Shown piece by piece: positions 46,064 to 53,979 of a stretch of 64,000 nucleotides of DNA. The stretch spans positions 1 to 64,000 of the forward strand of contig JAEUWI010000040.1 of the NCBI GenBank assembly GCA_016791475.1, read 5' to 3'. Each line of letters starts with the position of its first letter. Position 1 is the first letter of the stretch. The notes beneath the pieces were generated by a model, which saw nothing but the letters and a program-made list of their open reading frames with translations, searched no databases and had not been told where the DNA came from. The position numbers were made by a program, and so were the translations under genes. Source of the DNA: Candidatus Hydrogenedentota bacterium. Lineage in GTDB: Bacteria > Hydrogenedentota > Hydrogenedentia > Hydrogenedentales > JAEUWI01.

Positions 46064-46332
46064 ATTTCAGTTGACAATGGACAGTTGACAGTTGACAGCG
46101 AAGAATGGGGGATGGGTCTTATGGGTCCTGTGGGTCCTGTGGGTCGGAGTCGGGGTCGTATGGGTCATCGGCAGTTGCTTCAATCCCTTTCATACGACCC
46201 ATACGACCCATACGACCCATACGACCCATACGACCCATACGACCCATTTCTCTGCTATAGTAAGCCCCACGGCGCAGCGCAAGGCACCCCGCCCCCGCTG
46301 TCAACTGTCCACTGTCCACTGTCAACTGAAAT
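46064..46332. repeat. Complete heptamer-nonamer nested inverted element
   Basis: The outer arms of 35 bases (46064-46098 and 46298-46332) are inverted copies differing at three positions. They are built of heptamers of the type CAGTTGA. Inside, nonamers of the GGGTCCTGT/GGGTCGTAT type run to about 46167, and six or seven nonamers of the CATACGACC type run inverted at about 46194-46249. The whole 269 bases could fold into one long hairpin. The right arm ends 1 base before the ATG of the Xer recombinase gene, leaving no room for a normal ribosome-binding site. Confidence 0.92.
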
Positions 46333-46333
46333 A

Positions 46334-47224
46334 ATGCTCCTCGAAACCGCTCTCGATCGTTACCTGGAAATGGCCGTCTTTGAAGCCGGCCTGTCCGAAG
46401 CCACGCTTTCGGCCTATGGGACCGATCTGCGTCGCTATATCGGCTTTCTCGGCGACAATGGCGTGACCTCGGCGTCGGAGGTGGTTCGTGAAGATGTGCT
46501 GGACCATCTGGGCAGCCTCATTGCGTCCGGGCTTCAGGCGCGCTCGCTGGCGCGGCACCTGAGCGCCATACGCCGCTTCCATGTGTTCCTGCGCGATGAG
46601 CATCTGGCGCCCCTCGATCCCTCCGAAGGCATCGAGACGCCCCAGCTCGCGCGCCTGCTGCCCCACAGCCTGAGTAATGATGAAGTGGAGCGGCTGCTCG
46701 CGGCGCCGGGCCTCGATCCCGAGGCGGTCCACGGCATACGAGACGCGGCGATCCTCGAACTGTTCTATTCTTGTGGGTTGCGCATTTCGGAGCTCGCCAA
46801 TCTGCCCGTGAATCACGCGGACCTCGCGGAGAGCATCGTGCGAGTCCGGGGCAAGGGCAGCAAGGTGCGTATCGTGCCCCTGGGCGCGCGCGCGCGCGAA
46901 GCGATCCGTGCCTGGCATGGGGTGCGCGAGAACCAGCCCCGCCTGGATGACACGCTCTTTCTAACGGGCAAAGGCAAGCGCATGAGCCGGGGCATGGTGT
47001 GGAAAGTGGTGAAGCACTGGGTTCGCGCGGCGGGCATCTCCCGCAACGTGACGCCCCACATGCTCCGCCACAGTTTCGCCACGCACCTCCTTGATCACGG
47101 TGCCGACCTCCGCGCCGTCCAGGAACTCCTGGGCCATGCGGATATCAGTACAACCCAGATCTACACCCACGTGAGTATCGCGCGGCAACAGGAGGCCCAC
47201 CGGAAGTTTCATCCACGCGCGTAG
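46334..47224 (+). CDS. xerC: Tyrosine recombinase XerC/XerD
   Basis: The 296-residue protein has the N-terminal SAM-like domain (1-95, LDRYLEMAVFEAGLSEATLS) and the catalytic domain with Arg near 149 (SCGLRISELANL), HMLRHSFATHLLDHG, ELLGHADISTTQIY and the nucleophile Tyr near 277. Length and motifs match chromosome-dimer resolvases; XerC and XerD cannot be told apart by eye. There is no Shine-Dalgarno sequence because the repeat arm ends next to the ATG. The stop TAG lies inside the terminal inverted repeat of the element at 47220. Confidence 0.9.
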   Translation: MLLETALDRYLEMAVFEAGLSEATLSAYGTDLRRYIGFLGDNGVTSASEVVREDVLDHLGSLIASGLQARSLARHLSAIRRFHVFLRDEHLAPLDPSEGIETPQLARLLPHSLSNDEVERLLAAPGLDPEAVHGIRDAAILELFYSCGLRISELANLPVNHADLAESIVRVRGKGSKVRIVPLGARAREAIRAWHGVRENQPRLDDTLFLTGKGKRMSRGMVWKVVKHWVRAAGISRNVTPHMLRHSFATHLLDHGADLRAVQELLGHADISTTQIYTHVSIARQQEAHRKFHPRA

Positions 47225-47530
47225 GGACTGACGCACCCACTGTGACTCGCCCGGATCGTCTTGCACTGCGACCAAAGATCCGCTCTGACAAGGCGTCGAT
47301 TTTCCTGATGGGTGTGGCTGTCCCGTCGTGCGGGAAGTGGACTCGTCGCCACCATAGACATCTCAACAGGCAACGTGTCGTCTGGTTGATGTGGCACCGT
47401 AAACTGGGTTTACCTCCGCGAGCGACGGGACAGCCACACCCCGCGACATCATGGACTCGCAGCCGGGACAATCGATACGTTGTGGATCACGAAGATCTCC
47501 ACCGAAAACGCGGGTGCGTCAGTCCCTACG
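47220..47530. mobile_element. MITE-like element with 19-base terminal inverted repeats
   Basis: CGTAGGGACTGACGCACCC (47220-47238) is perfectly inverted at 47512-47530. A second perfect 19-base pair, GGGTGTGGCTGTCCCGTCG, lies inside (47310-47328 and 47423-47441). The 311-base element encodes nothing convincing, which fits a non-autonomous element. The left end supplies the last bases and stop of xerC. No flanking duplication could be confirmed. It fills the gap up to the LacI gene. Confidence 0.7.
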
Positions 47531-47563
47531 GTCGCGAGCCATTCGGCAACTGTCCCCGTGTTG

Positions 47564-48634
47564 TCAACTATGCACGCTGAACACGGGCCGTGGCGGTGCC
47601 GTATCGCCGTCTTTGGGGGTCTCGTAGAGGATGGGGCGGTAGAGCACCTGAAACGGCTCGGCGCGGCGCTCATAGAACCAGTCGGCGAGCAGCTCCAGGC
47701 CCTCGGAGCCCGCCTCGCGCACGGGGAGCCAGACGTGGGCGACGGCCTCGGAGACAACCGACGCTTTGTAGGTGTAGGTCCATTCCACGATGTCGAGGTT
47801 TTCGCCGGGCATTCGACCCGCGCGACGCGCGCCCTCCCGAAGTCCGGAGGCGTCCTCGGTGCCGCTGCTCTCCACCAGCGCGGTGATATCGCGATCGAGC
47901 AGGAGGCGATGGGTAAGTCGAATGTTCTGATCGGAATCGAAGGTGGCCGGGCGTAACAGGGACTCGTCATAGGGGACACCCGCTTCATCGAGGGCGCGGC
48001 GATAGCCTCTGCGACGCTCGACACCGGGCTGGAAACCATCGAGCCCCAGGAGCATGCCCACCCGGGTGTGGCCGCGCTCAAGAAGAAAGCGGGTGCTGAG
48101 GTAGGCAGCCTCCTCATAGTCCACCGTGGCGGAGCTGATCTCGGGCATCGCGTCGAGCCGACCAAGTACCATATAGGGGCACCCTGCGGTGTGTACGCGG
48201 CGTATGACCGAGTCGTCGGAGCGGAGAGGGCCGGCCACTACGCAGGCGCCGAATCGCTGCTCGCTCACGCCCCGGGCGTAGTCGTACTGGCCGTCGCGTG
48301 GCGGTGGATTCATGTCGAAGCCGATGAACTCGCCGTCGTTGAAAATCCGGTTCAATTCGAAGAAGAGCCAGGTGAGGATGTCATTGCTGATGGGCAATAC
48401 GTCCAGCGGCGAGGTGACGGCAACACCGATGCAGTCCAGCCGCTGGCGTCGGAGGCTGCGCGCGCCGGAGTGGGGGTGGAAGTTGACTTCCTGGATGAAG
48501 TCCTCGATTCGCTTCCGGGTGCCCTTGCCCACGCCCGCCTGTTTGTTCAGCACGCGACTTACGGTGCGAGCCGACACCCCCAACTCATGGGCAATGTCGT
48601 GGATGGTGTATCGGCCTGTGGTTTTCTGTGCCAT
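47564..48634 (-). CDS. LacI-family transcriptional regulator
   Basis: The 356-residue protein has an N-terminal helix-turn-helix (YTIHDIAHELGVSARTVSRV, then LNKQAGVGKGTRKRI). A periplasmic-binding-protein-like domain follows (IGVAVTSPLDVLP; CPYMVLGRLDAM; FLLERGHTRVGMLLG; ERRRGYRRALDEAGV). It should bind a sugar-like effector. The last 70 residues diverge from the usual LacI end. The target operon is not adjacent. The start at 48634 begins the DNA-binding domain. Confidence 0.87.
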   Translation of the reverse strand: MAQKTTGRYTIHDIAHELGVSARTVSRVLNKQAGVGKGTRKRIEDFIQEVNFHPHSGARSLRRQRLDCIGVAVTSPLDVLPISNDILTWLFFELNRIFNDGEFIGFDMNPPPRDGQYDYARGVSEQRFGACVVAGPLRSDDSVIRRVHTAGCPYMVLGRLDAMPEISSATVDYEEAAYLSTRFLLERGHTRVGMLLGLDGFQPGVERRRGYRRALDEAGVPYDESLLRPATFDSDQNIRLTHRLLLDRDITALVESSGTEDASGLREGARRAGRMPGENLDIVEWTYTYKASVVSEAVAHVWLPVREAGSEGLELLADWFYERRAEPFQVLYRPILYETPKDGDTAPPRPVFSVHS

Positions 48635-48717
48635 CGTGATCGATTCGTTCCGCTGCTTTTCCCAACGCGTCACGGTATCATATTGATCGGACGCAATGAA
48701 ACGAATTATGGTTTTGC

Positions 48718-48910
48718 GCCCCGAAGGGGCATCACAGCTTAGCCCAGGGCAACGCCCTGGGTAAGTTGAATTAGTTAATATTCAGCCCTGAAAGGGCGAC
48801 ACAGTTTGCCAACTGTGGCCGTGCTCTGCCGCCCTTTCAGGGCTTGAACCAGGTTACATCGTTTTCCCTGGGCGTTGCCCAGGGCTACTATGTCAGTGGC
48901 CCTTCGGGCC
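48718..48910. repeat. Mirror-ordered array of seven hairpins
   Basis: Hairpin units occur in the order A-B-C-D-C'-B'-A': GCCCCGAAGGGGC (48718-48730), CCCAGGGC/GCCCTGGG (48743-48761), AGCCCTGAAAGGGCG (48784-48798), CACAGTT/AACTGTG (48800-48817), CGCCCTTTCAGGGCT (48830-48844), CCCTGGGC/GCCCAGGG (48866-48884), GGCCCTTCGGGCC (48898-48910). It lies upstream of the LacI gene. The gap 48635-49115 contains this array and the decamer repeat only. Confidence 0.8.
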
Positions 48911-48928
48911 GGAAGACCTCTTTCTCAT

Positions 48929-49038
<110 letters not shown>

Positions 49039-49115
49039 GGATTCCCTTGAGCCTCAGACCACAACCGAGGTAAATAGACTAATCACGAAAGCCCTGTCCG
49101 ACCCCTTCGTCGGGT

Positions 49116-50141
49116 TCAGCGCGCGAGTTTCAGCTCGCCGAACTGCTCGAAGTAGTACACAAACTTGAAGGCATCCTGGTCGAGCGGCACGCCGAAGAGC
49201 ATCTTGAGGCGCATGGGACCATGATACTTCATGCCGTCGTCCTCCGTTTCCTGACCGTCCACGAGGACTTTGATATTGTGGACACTGAAACACTTTTCCA
49301 TGTCGTCCAGTCCCGTGTACTTCAGTCCGAGGGGCGCCAGGGCCAGCTCGCCCGGCTCCCAGTGGGTGAAGCCCTGGGTTCGCTCCTGGGGCGTGATAGT
49401 GACATCGAGCCAGACATAGCGCAGGGGTACGAAGGGTTTGACGTCGTCTTCGTCGCCGTCCTGCTCCTCCTCGGCGATTGAAGCGGGCTTCTCCGTCCAG
49501 GCATGGCCGTGCAACTGACAGGTGGCCCCCTCCAGCGCCTTGCCCTTCATCTTAAAGGGTGCGGTGAATATCTTGTACATGAGCCATTTGCCGATGAGTC
49601 CGATCAACACATACTTAATGACGAAGTAGGCCCCGATGAGCCCGCCGCCGAGCCAGTAGGGGACATAAGCGAAGTACATGCTCGCAATCAGGCCCAGCAG
49701 GATCAGGAGTCGCACCGGCTTGAGTTTGAAGCGCTTCTTTGCCGGCGTATCGGGCGTGCTTTCGTCGCCTGCGGTCACCGCCGGAACTGGCGACGGGGCA
49801 GGGGGCGCTGTGGCGGACCCTGAGGGCGCGGGACCGGGTTCGTTGGACCAGAAGGCGGCTTGCGGCGCACTACCCGCGCGGGCCACCTCTTCGGCCAGCC
49901 GATCCCGCATGGTCTGGGCTTTTTCATAGCCCAGTTCGTTGACCAGCCGATCACACAGGGCGAGGGCCTCGTCGTAGCGCTGCAACTGCTCCAGCGTGCG
50001 CACGCGAGCGTTCAATACCCGGTGGTTATTCGGGAAGGCCCCATCCAGGGCATCCAGATCGGCCAGCGCATCTTCAAAGCGGCCATAAGTAAACAGCTTG
50101 TCAGCTTTCTGAAAGCGTCGTTCCGCTTCGGACTTGTCCAT
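49116..50141 (-). CDS. TPR-containing membrane protein, unknown
   Basis: The 341-residue protein has N-terminal TPR-like helices (about 3-85, ADKLFTYGRFEDALADLDAL, then RVRTLEQLQRYDEALALCD). A linker of Pro and Ala, two hydrophobic segments (about 148-168 and 172-195) and a C-terminal soluble domain with WLDVTITPQE and DDMEKCFSVHNIKVLVDGQE follow. The C-terminal domain is not recognised. The start at 50141 has GGAGAGG upstream. It stands alone. Confidence 0.65.
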   Translation of the reverse strand: MDKSEAERRFQKADKLFTYGRFEDALADLDALDGAFPNNHRVLNARVRTLEQLQRYDEALALCDRLVNELGYEKAQTMRDRLAEEVARAGSAPQAAFWSNEPGPAPSGSATAPPAPSPVPAVTAGDESTPDTPAKKRFKLKPVRLLILLGLIASMYFAYVPYWLGGGLIGAYFVIKYVLIGLIGKWLMYKIFTAPFKMKGKALEGATCQLHGHAWTEKPASIAEEEQDGDEDDVKPFVPLRYVWLDVTITPQERTQGFTHWEPGELALAPLGLKYTGLDDMEKCFSVHNIKVLVDGQETEDDGMKYHGPMRLKMLFGVPLDQDAFKFVYYFEQFGELKLAR

Positions 50142-50571
50142 CAATCGCCTCTCCATTCAGCAAGTCAGGGGTGTAGGGGGCGACGCGGACCGGTTTTCCC
50201 ATGGGACCGGCCCGGAACACGTTGCAGCATCAAGTGTCCGCCCTTGGGGAAATATAGTGTGGGGTGCGTGCGGAAAATGTCAAGCGCACGACGGCGCAAA
50301 AAGGGGCAGCGCCGGGAGGGGCGCGCCCGGCGCTGCATGGGGATTCGGCGCGGTTTGGGGGCGCACCGTGGAAAGGGTATGAGAAACATGGCCTCGCGTT
50401 GTTAGCGGCGCGGCCGGATCAAGGAGTGAGAAAGGGGATGGCGCCATCCATGCTTCGCGTCCCCGGGCCTGGAGTGCCCGCGGATTCCCTGGTATCGGAA
50501 CGAACACCCACACTGTGGCGAGGTGGGGCGATGTTGTTACAGGGGGGATCAGCCGTTGGCCGCAACCCAAT
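50142..50571. other. Intergenic region without recognised gene
   Basis: Nothing supported here. The region is GC-rich and has short frames on both strands without ribosome-binding sites or recognisable products. The repeat at 50572-50718 follows, and then the end of coaBC. Confidence 0.5.
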
Positions 50572-50718
50572 GTTTCACCACGAAGGCCACGAAGGGGGCA
50601 CGAAGAAGAAAAAGGGAAGAGGAAAGAGGGTCATTGCGCGCCTGTGAATCCCCCGGCAATCGGGTAAGATCGCATCCCAATTGTCTTTGCGCCTTCGCGC
50701 CTTTGCGTGCAATAAACC
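50572..50718. repeat. CACGAAG-type inverted tandem repeat, copy 2
   Basis: The left arm has CACCACGAAGGCCACGAAGG and GGGCACGAAGAAG (50576-50608). The right arm, 65 bases on, has ATCCCAATTGTCTTTGCGCC then TTCGCGCCTTTGCGTGCAA (50671-50711). Arm order, spacing and the right-arm sequence match 29887-30035. Confidence 0.7.
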
Positions 50719-50812
50719 AAGAAGAATGCCACGGATGGCGGAGCGATCTCCCGACGGTCCATAGTACCGCAACGTTGTACTTCGTGTAGTGAAACCGGCC
50801 AGACGTGCCGCT

Positions 50813-52033
50813 CTAGTGGGCGGGAGCGGCGGGGATGCGTGTCGCGATGCGGTCGAAGAGGCGTCGGGCAAGCTCAGCCTTCGTCACCAGCGGGAGTGTC
50901 TCGTGTTCCCCGTCGGGCGACAGAATCCAGGCGCGCGTGGTATTCGTTCCAAAGCCGGAATCGTGGCTTTTCACGTCGTTGGCGACGATCAGGTCGAGGT
51001 GTTTCTTTTCCAGCTTGGCCGCGGCGTTTATGAGGATGTCGTTCGTCTCCGCGGCGAATCCCACCGCGATCTGATCCGGACGGCGCGTCAGGCCCGCGTG
51101 GGCCGCGATATCGGGATTGGGCACCAGATTGATGGTGAGACCGCTTTCGTCCCGTTTCTGTTTCTCCTGGGCCGGATGATCCACGCGGTAATCCGCCACG
51201 GCGGCGGCGGCGATGAAGATATCGGCCTGTGGCAGGCACGCGTTTACGGCATCCAGCATCGCCTGCGCGGTGGGGGCGTTTACGACGTGGGCGAGATCGG
51301 GCGGGGGAACCTCGCAGGGGCCGGAAACCACGGTAACCTCGGCACCGCGCATGAGGGCTTCCAGCGCGATGGCGTAGCCCATCTTGCCGCTGCTGCGGTT
51401 GCCGATGTAGCGCACGGGATCGATGGGTTCGTGGTTCCCGCCGCTGGTGATGAGCACGCGCTTACCCGCGAGGCTGCGATCATTGCGCAGGGCGATGCGG
51501 GCGGACTCGAGGATGGCGGCGGTTTCGATGAGGCGTCCGGGGCCAAACTCGCCACAGGCGAGGGCGCCGGTGCCGGGCCCGACAAAATGGCAGCCCCGCG
51601 ATTTCAGCAAGGCGATGTTGTCCTGCGTGGCGGGGTGCTGGTACATCATGGTGTTCATGGCCGGCGCGAAGAGGATGGGTGCGCGGGTTGCCAGAAGTGT
51701 GGTGGTGAGCCAGTCGTCCGCCAAGCCGTGGGCCGCTTTGGCGATGATGTTGGCTGTGGCGGGCGCGATGAGGAAAAGGTCCGCGCGGCGGGCCACGGCG
51801 ATGTGCTCGATTTCCGGGTTCTGAGCCGGCTCGAACATATCCGTGATGGCGCGCTGGCCGGTGATGCCTTCGAGGCTGGCCGCGCCCAAAAATTCGCGCC
51901 CCCCGGCGGAGAGGACCGGCAGAACGGTTGCGCCGGCCTCCACGAGCCGGGAGGCGATATCACACGCTTTATAGGCAGCGATGGAGCCGGTAACGCCGAG
52001 GACGATTACCTTGCCATCAAAGTCGCCGGCCAT
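50813..52033 (-). CDS. coaBC: CoaBC, phosphopantothenoylcysteine synthetase/decarboxylase
   Basis: The 406-residue bifunctional enzyme carries out two steps of coenzyme A synthesis. The N-terminal flavin decarboxylase part (1-180) has VTGSIAAYKA, the catalytic His in IEHIAVARRADLFLIAPATA, and FAPAMNTMMY. The C-terminal synthetase part has ITSGGNHEPIDPVRYIGNRS then SGKMGYAIA, and KKHLDLIVAND. It is last in the operon yicC-gmk-rpoZ-coaBC, a gene order common in bacteria. Confidence 0.95.
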   Translation of the reverse strand: MAGDFDGKVIVLGVTGSIAAYKACDIASRLVEAGATVLPVLSAGGREFLGAASLEGITGQRAITDMFEPAQNPEIEHIAVARRADLFLIAPATANIIAKAAHGLADDWLTTTLLATRAPILFAPAMNTMMYQHPATQDNIALLKSRGCHFVGPGTGALACGEFGPGRLIETAAILESARIALRNDRSLAGKRVLITSGGNHEPIDPVRYIGNRSSGKMGYAIALEALMRGAEVTVVSGPCEVPPPDLAHVVNAPTAQAMLDAVNACLPQADIFIAAAAVADYRVDHPAQEKQKRDESGLTINLVPNPDIAAHAGLTRRPDQIAVGFAAETNDILINAAAKLEKKHLDLIVANDVKSHDSGFGTNTTRAWILSPDGEHETLPLVTKAELARRLFDRIATRIPAAPAH

Positions 52034-52036
52034 GGG

Positions 52037-52264
52037 TTACTCCAGGTAGTTCTCTTCTTCCTGGGTGGCCGTGATGTAGCCAAGCTTGTCGTCCAGCACT
52101 TCCTCCAGGGCCGTGATGGTCGATTTCTTGGCGTTGGTCACCGTGCCGAAGCCGTGGGACTCGTTCTTGTTGATCTGGTTGGCGCGACGGGCGGCCACGA
52201 TCACAAGGCGGTACAGGCTGTCGATTTTGCCTTGGAATTCATCTACCGAGAACGGGGTGGGCAT
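52037..52264 (-). CDS. rpoZ: RNA polymerase omega subunit
   Basis: The 75-residue protein has the conserved LYRLVIVAARRANQINKNES segment and a TALEEVLDDKLGY tail typical of omega, which helps assemble the beta-prime subunit. It lies between gmk and coaBC, with 10 and 3 bases of spacing. The start at 52264 was chosen by family length. Confidence 0.9.
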   Translation of the reverse strand: MPTPFSVDEFQGKIDSLYRLVIVAARRANQINKNESHGFGTVTNAKKSTITALEEVLDDKLGYITATQEEENYLE

Positions 52265-52274
52265 TTGCAGTCTC

Positions 52275-52859
52275 CTAAGGTTGCCGAAAGGCGCGGCAGC
52301 GTTCGGCGCGAATAATCGCTTCCAGATCACTGGCCGCCTGTTCAATTTTATCATTCACCACAATATAGTCAAAGCCATGGCGCTGGGCCAATTCGTCGCT
52401 GGCGTTTTTCAGCCGCAGGGCTATAACATCGTCTTCATCCGTGCCCCGGTTGCGCAGCCGGTTCTCCAGCACCTCCAGCGAGGGGGGCATGAGGAACACC
52501 GTCACCACGTCGTGGCGGATTTCCTTGAGGCTTTCCATGCCCTGAACGTCCAGCTCGAGGATCACGTCCTTGCCTGTGGCGAGGCAGCGGTCCAACTCGC
52601 TGAAGAGGGTGCCGTAGAGATTGCCGTGGACCTCGGCCCACTCCACAAACTCCTCAGCTTCTCGCTTTAACTCAAATTCTTCGCGCGACAGAAAATAGTA
52701 GTCCCGCCCGTGCTCTTCTCCCGTTCGGGGTGAGCGTGTCGTGGCTGAAACGGTCGTTACAAAAGAACCGGCCTGGCTCTCGCGCACCTTGTTGAGCAGC
52801 GTGAGCTTGCCGGCGCCGGAGGGCGCGGAAATTACCAGAAGTACACCTTGCTTCGCCAC
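52275..52859 (-). CDS. gmk: Guanylate kinase
   Basis: The 194-residue enzyme phosphorylates GMP to GDP. It has SAPSGAGKLTLLNKV (P-loop), TTRSPRTGEEHGRDYYFLSR (GMP site), FVEWAEVHGNLYGT, and VILELDVQGM. The P-loop has Leu where most guanylate kinases have Ser, Thr or Gly after GK, a small oddity that leaves the next Thr in place. It is second in the yicC operon. Confidence 0.95.
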   Translation of the reverse strand: MAKQGVLLVISAPSGAGKLTLLNKVRESQAGSFVTTVSATTRSPRTGEEHGRDYYFLSREEFELKREAEEFVEWAEVHGNLYGTLFSELDRCLATGKDVILELDVQGMESLKEIRHDVVTVFLMPPSLEVLENRLRNRGTDEDDVIALRLKNASDELAQRHGFDYIVVNDKIEQAASDLEAIIRAERCRAFRQP

Positions 52860-52868
52860 GCGGGTCCT

Positions 52869-53747
52869 CTACTCGATGTTCTGCGCCTGTTCGCGCAGCT
52901 TTTCCAGTTCCGCTTTGAGGCGGAGGACTTCACGGGTGACATCCAGATCGCGCATTTTCGAGCCGAGCGTATTGATCTCGCGCTGCAACTCCTGAGACAG
53001 GAAATTGAGGTCGCGGCCGATGGGCTCTTTCTGGCGCAGGAGGCTCAAGACTTTCTCAAAATGGCTCTTGAGTCGAACGACTTCCTCGTTAACATCCATC
53101 TTGTCGGCCATAAGGGCGATTTCGATGGCGAGGCGCTCCTGGGTAAGTCCCACGTCCACGTTCAGTTCGTTGACCCGGGCGCGGAGGCGCTCTTCGTAGG
53201 CCTGGGCCAGATCGGGGAGCATGCCCTCGATGATCGAGAGCGCGTCCTGCATCTCGGTGATGCGCGCGGCCACATCGCGGGCGAGGGATTCACCCTCTTC
53301 CGCGCGGGACTGATTCAACTGGTTCAGCGCTTCCACAAAGGCCGCGCAAAGGGGATCTTTCACCGCGTCCAGATCCTGCTCCTGCTCTTCCTGATAGAAG
53401 ACGCCTTCCATCTGGGCGAGCACGTCGAGGGACATGGCGCCGGTGCTGTTCATCAAGCGGGCCAGCTCTTTGCTTGCGTCGATATACTGTTTGGCGTTTT
53501 CCGCATCGAAATGGATCGCGGGGCGGCCCATGGGGCCCCGACTGCGGCGGATGGAGACGTTGAGTTTGCCGCGCGACAGGGCATCCTTGACCAGATTGCG
53601 CAGAGGCGTTTCCAGAGCGGCCCAGACGCTGGGCATGCGAAAGGTGCATTCGAGGAAGCGGTGGTTCACCGTGCTCACTTCGATGGTGACGCTTTCGTTG
53701 TCGATATCGGCGCTTACGCGGCCAAAACCGGTCATGCTGCGGGTCAT
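52869..53747 (-). CDS. yicC: YicC-family endoribonuclease
   Basis: The 292-residue protein starts MTRSMTGFGR and has FLECTFRMPSVWAALE, GKLNVSIRR, and the C-terminal PIGRDLNFLSQELQREINTL, then GSKMRD. These are the defining segments of YicC/YloC, now known as RNases. It is the first gene of the operon. AGGAG precedes the ATG at 53747. The frame open to 53864 only translates the heptamer repeat. Confidence 0.93.
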   Translation of the reverse strand: MTRSMTGFGRVSADIDNESVTIEVSTVNHRFLECTFRMPSVWAALETPLRNLVKDALSRGKLNVSIRRSRGPMGRPAIHFDAENAKQYIDASKELARLMNSTGAMSLDVLAQMEGVFYQEEQEQDLDAVKDPLCAAFVEALNQLNQSRAEEGESLARDVAARITEMQDALSIIEGMLPDLAQAYEERLRARVNELNVDVGLTQERLAIEIALMADKMDVNEEVVRLKSHFEKVLSLLRQKEPIGRDLNFLSQELQREINTLGSKMRDLDVTREVLRLKAELEKLREQAQNIE

Positions 53748-53833
53748 AGGGGGCTCCTGAGTCTCTTGCGGAAACTCCGAAGTATACCGGAGTGGGGGAG
53801 TTTTTCGCAAACTTTTGCGGGGGAAGGAGTTAG

Positions 53834-53979
53834 CAGTTGACAGTTGACAGTTGACGGTTGACAACGATAGGACGGATAAGACCGATACGACCGTTATTAC
53901 AAAATCAGTCCTATCGGTCCAATTCGTCGTACTAAGGCTCCCTCCTCGTTGTCAATTGTCAATTGTCAATTGTCAATTG
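53834..53979. repeat. Heptamer-nonamer element, variant copy
   Basis: The left arm has four heptamers (CAGTTGA three times, CGGTTGA) plus CAACG (53834-53866). The right arm has CGTTG plus four TCAATTG (53947-53979), inverted. Every right-arm unit differs from the left-arm units at the same base. Between them, nonamers of the type GGACGGATA/AGACCGATA face inverted ones (GTCCTATCG, GTCCAATTC), resembling the 20261 repeat. The last right-arm unit supplies the TGA stop of the glutaminyl cyclotransferase gene. Confidence 0.9.

Noticed and set aside
52275-52859. Inactivated guanylate kinase because of Leu in the P-loop
   Set aside because: This position varies in guanylate kinases and the following Thr is kept; all other motifs are intact.
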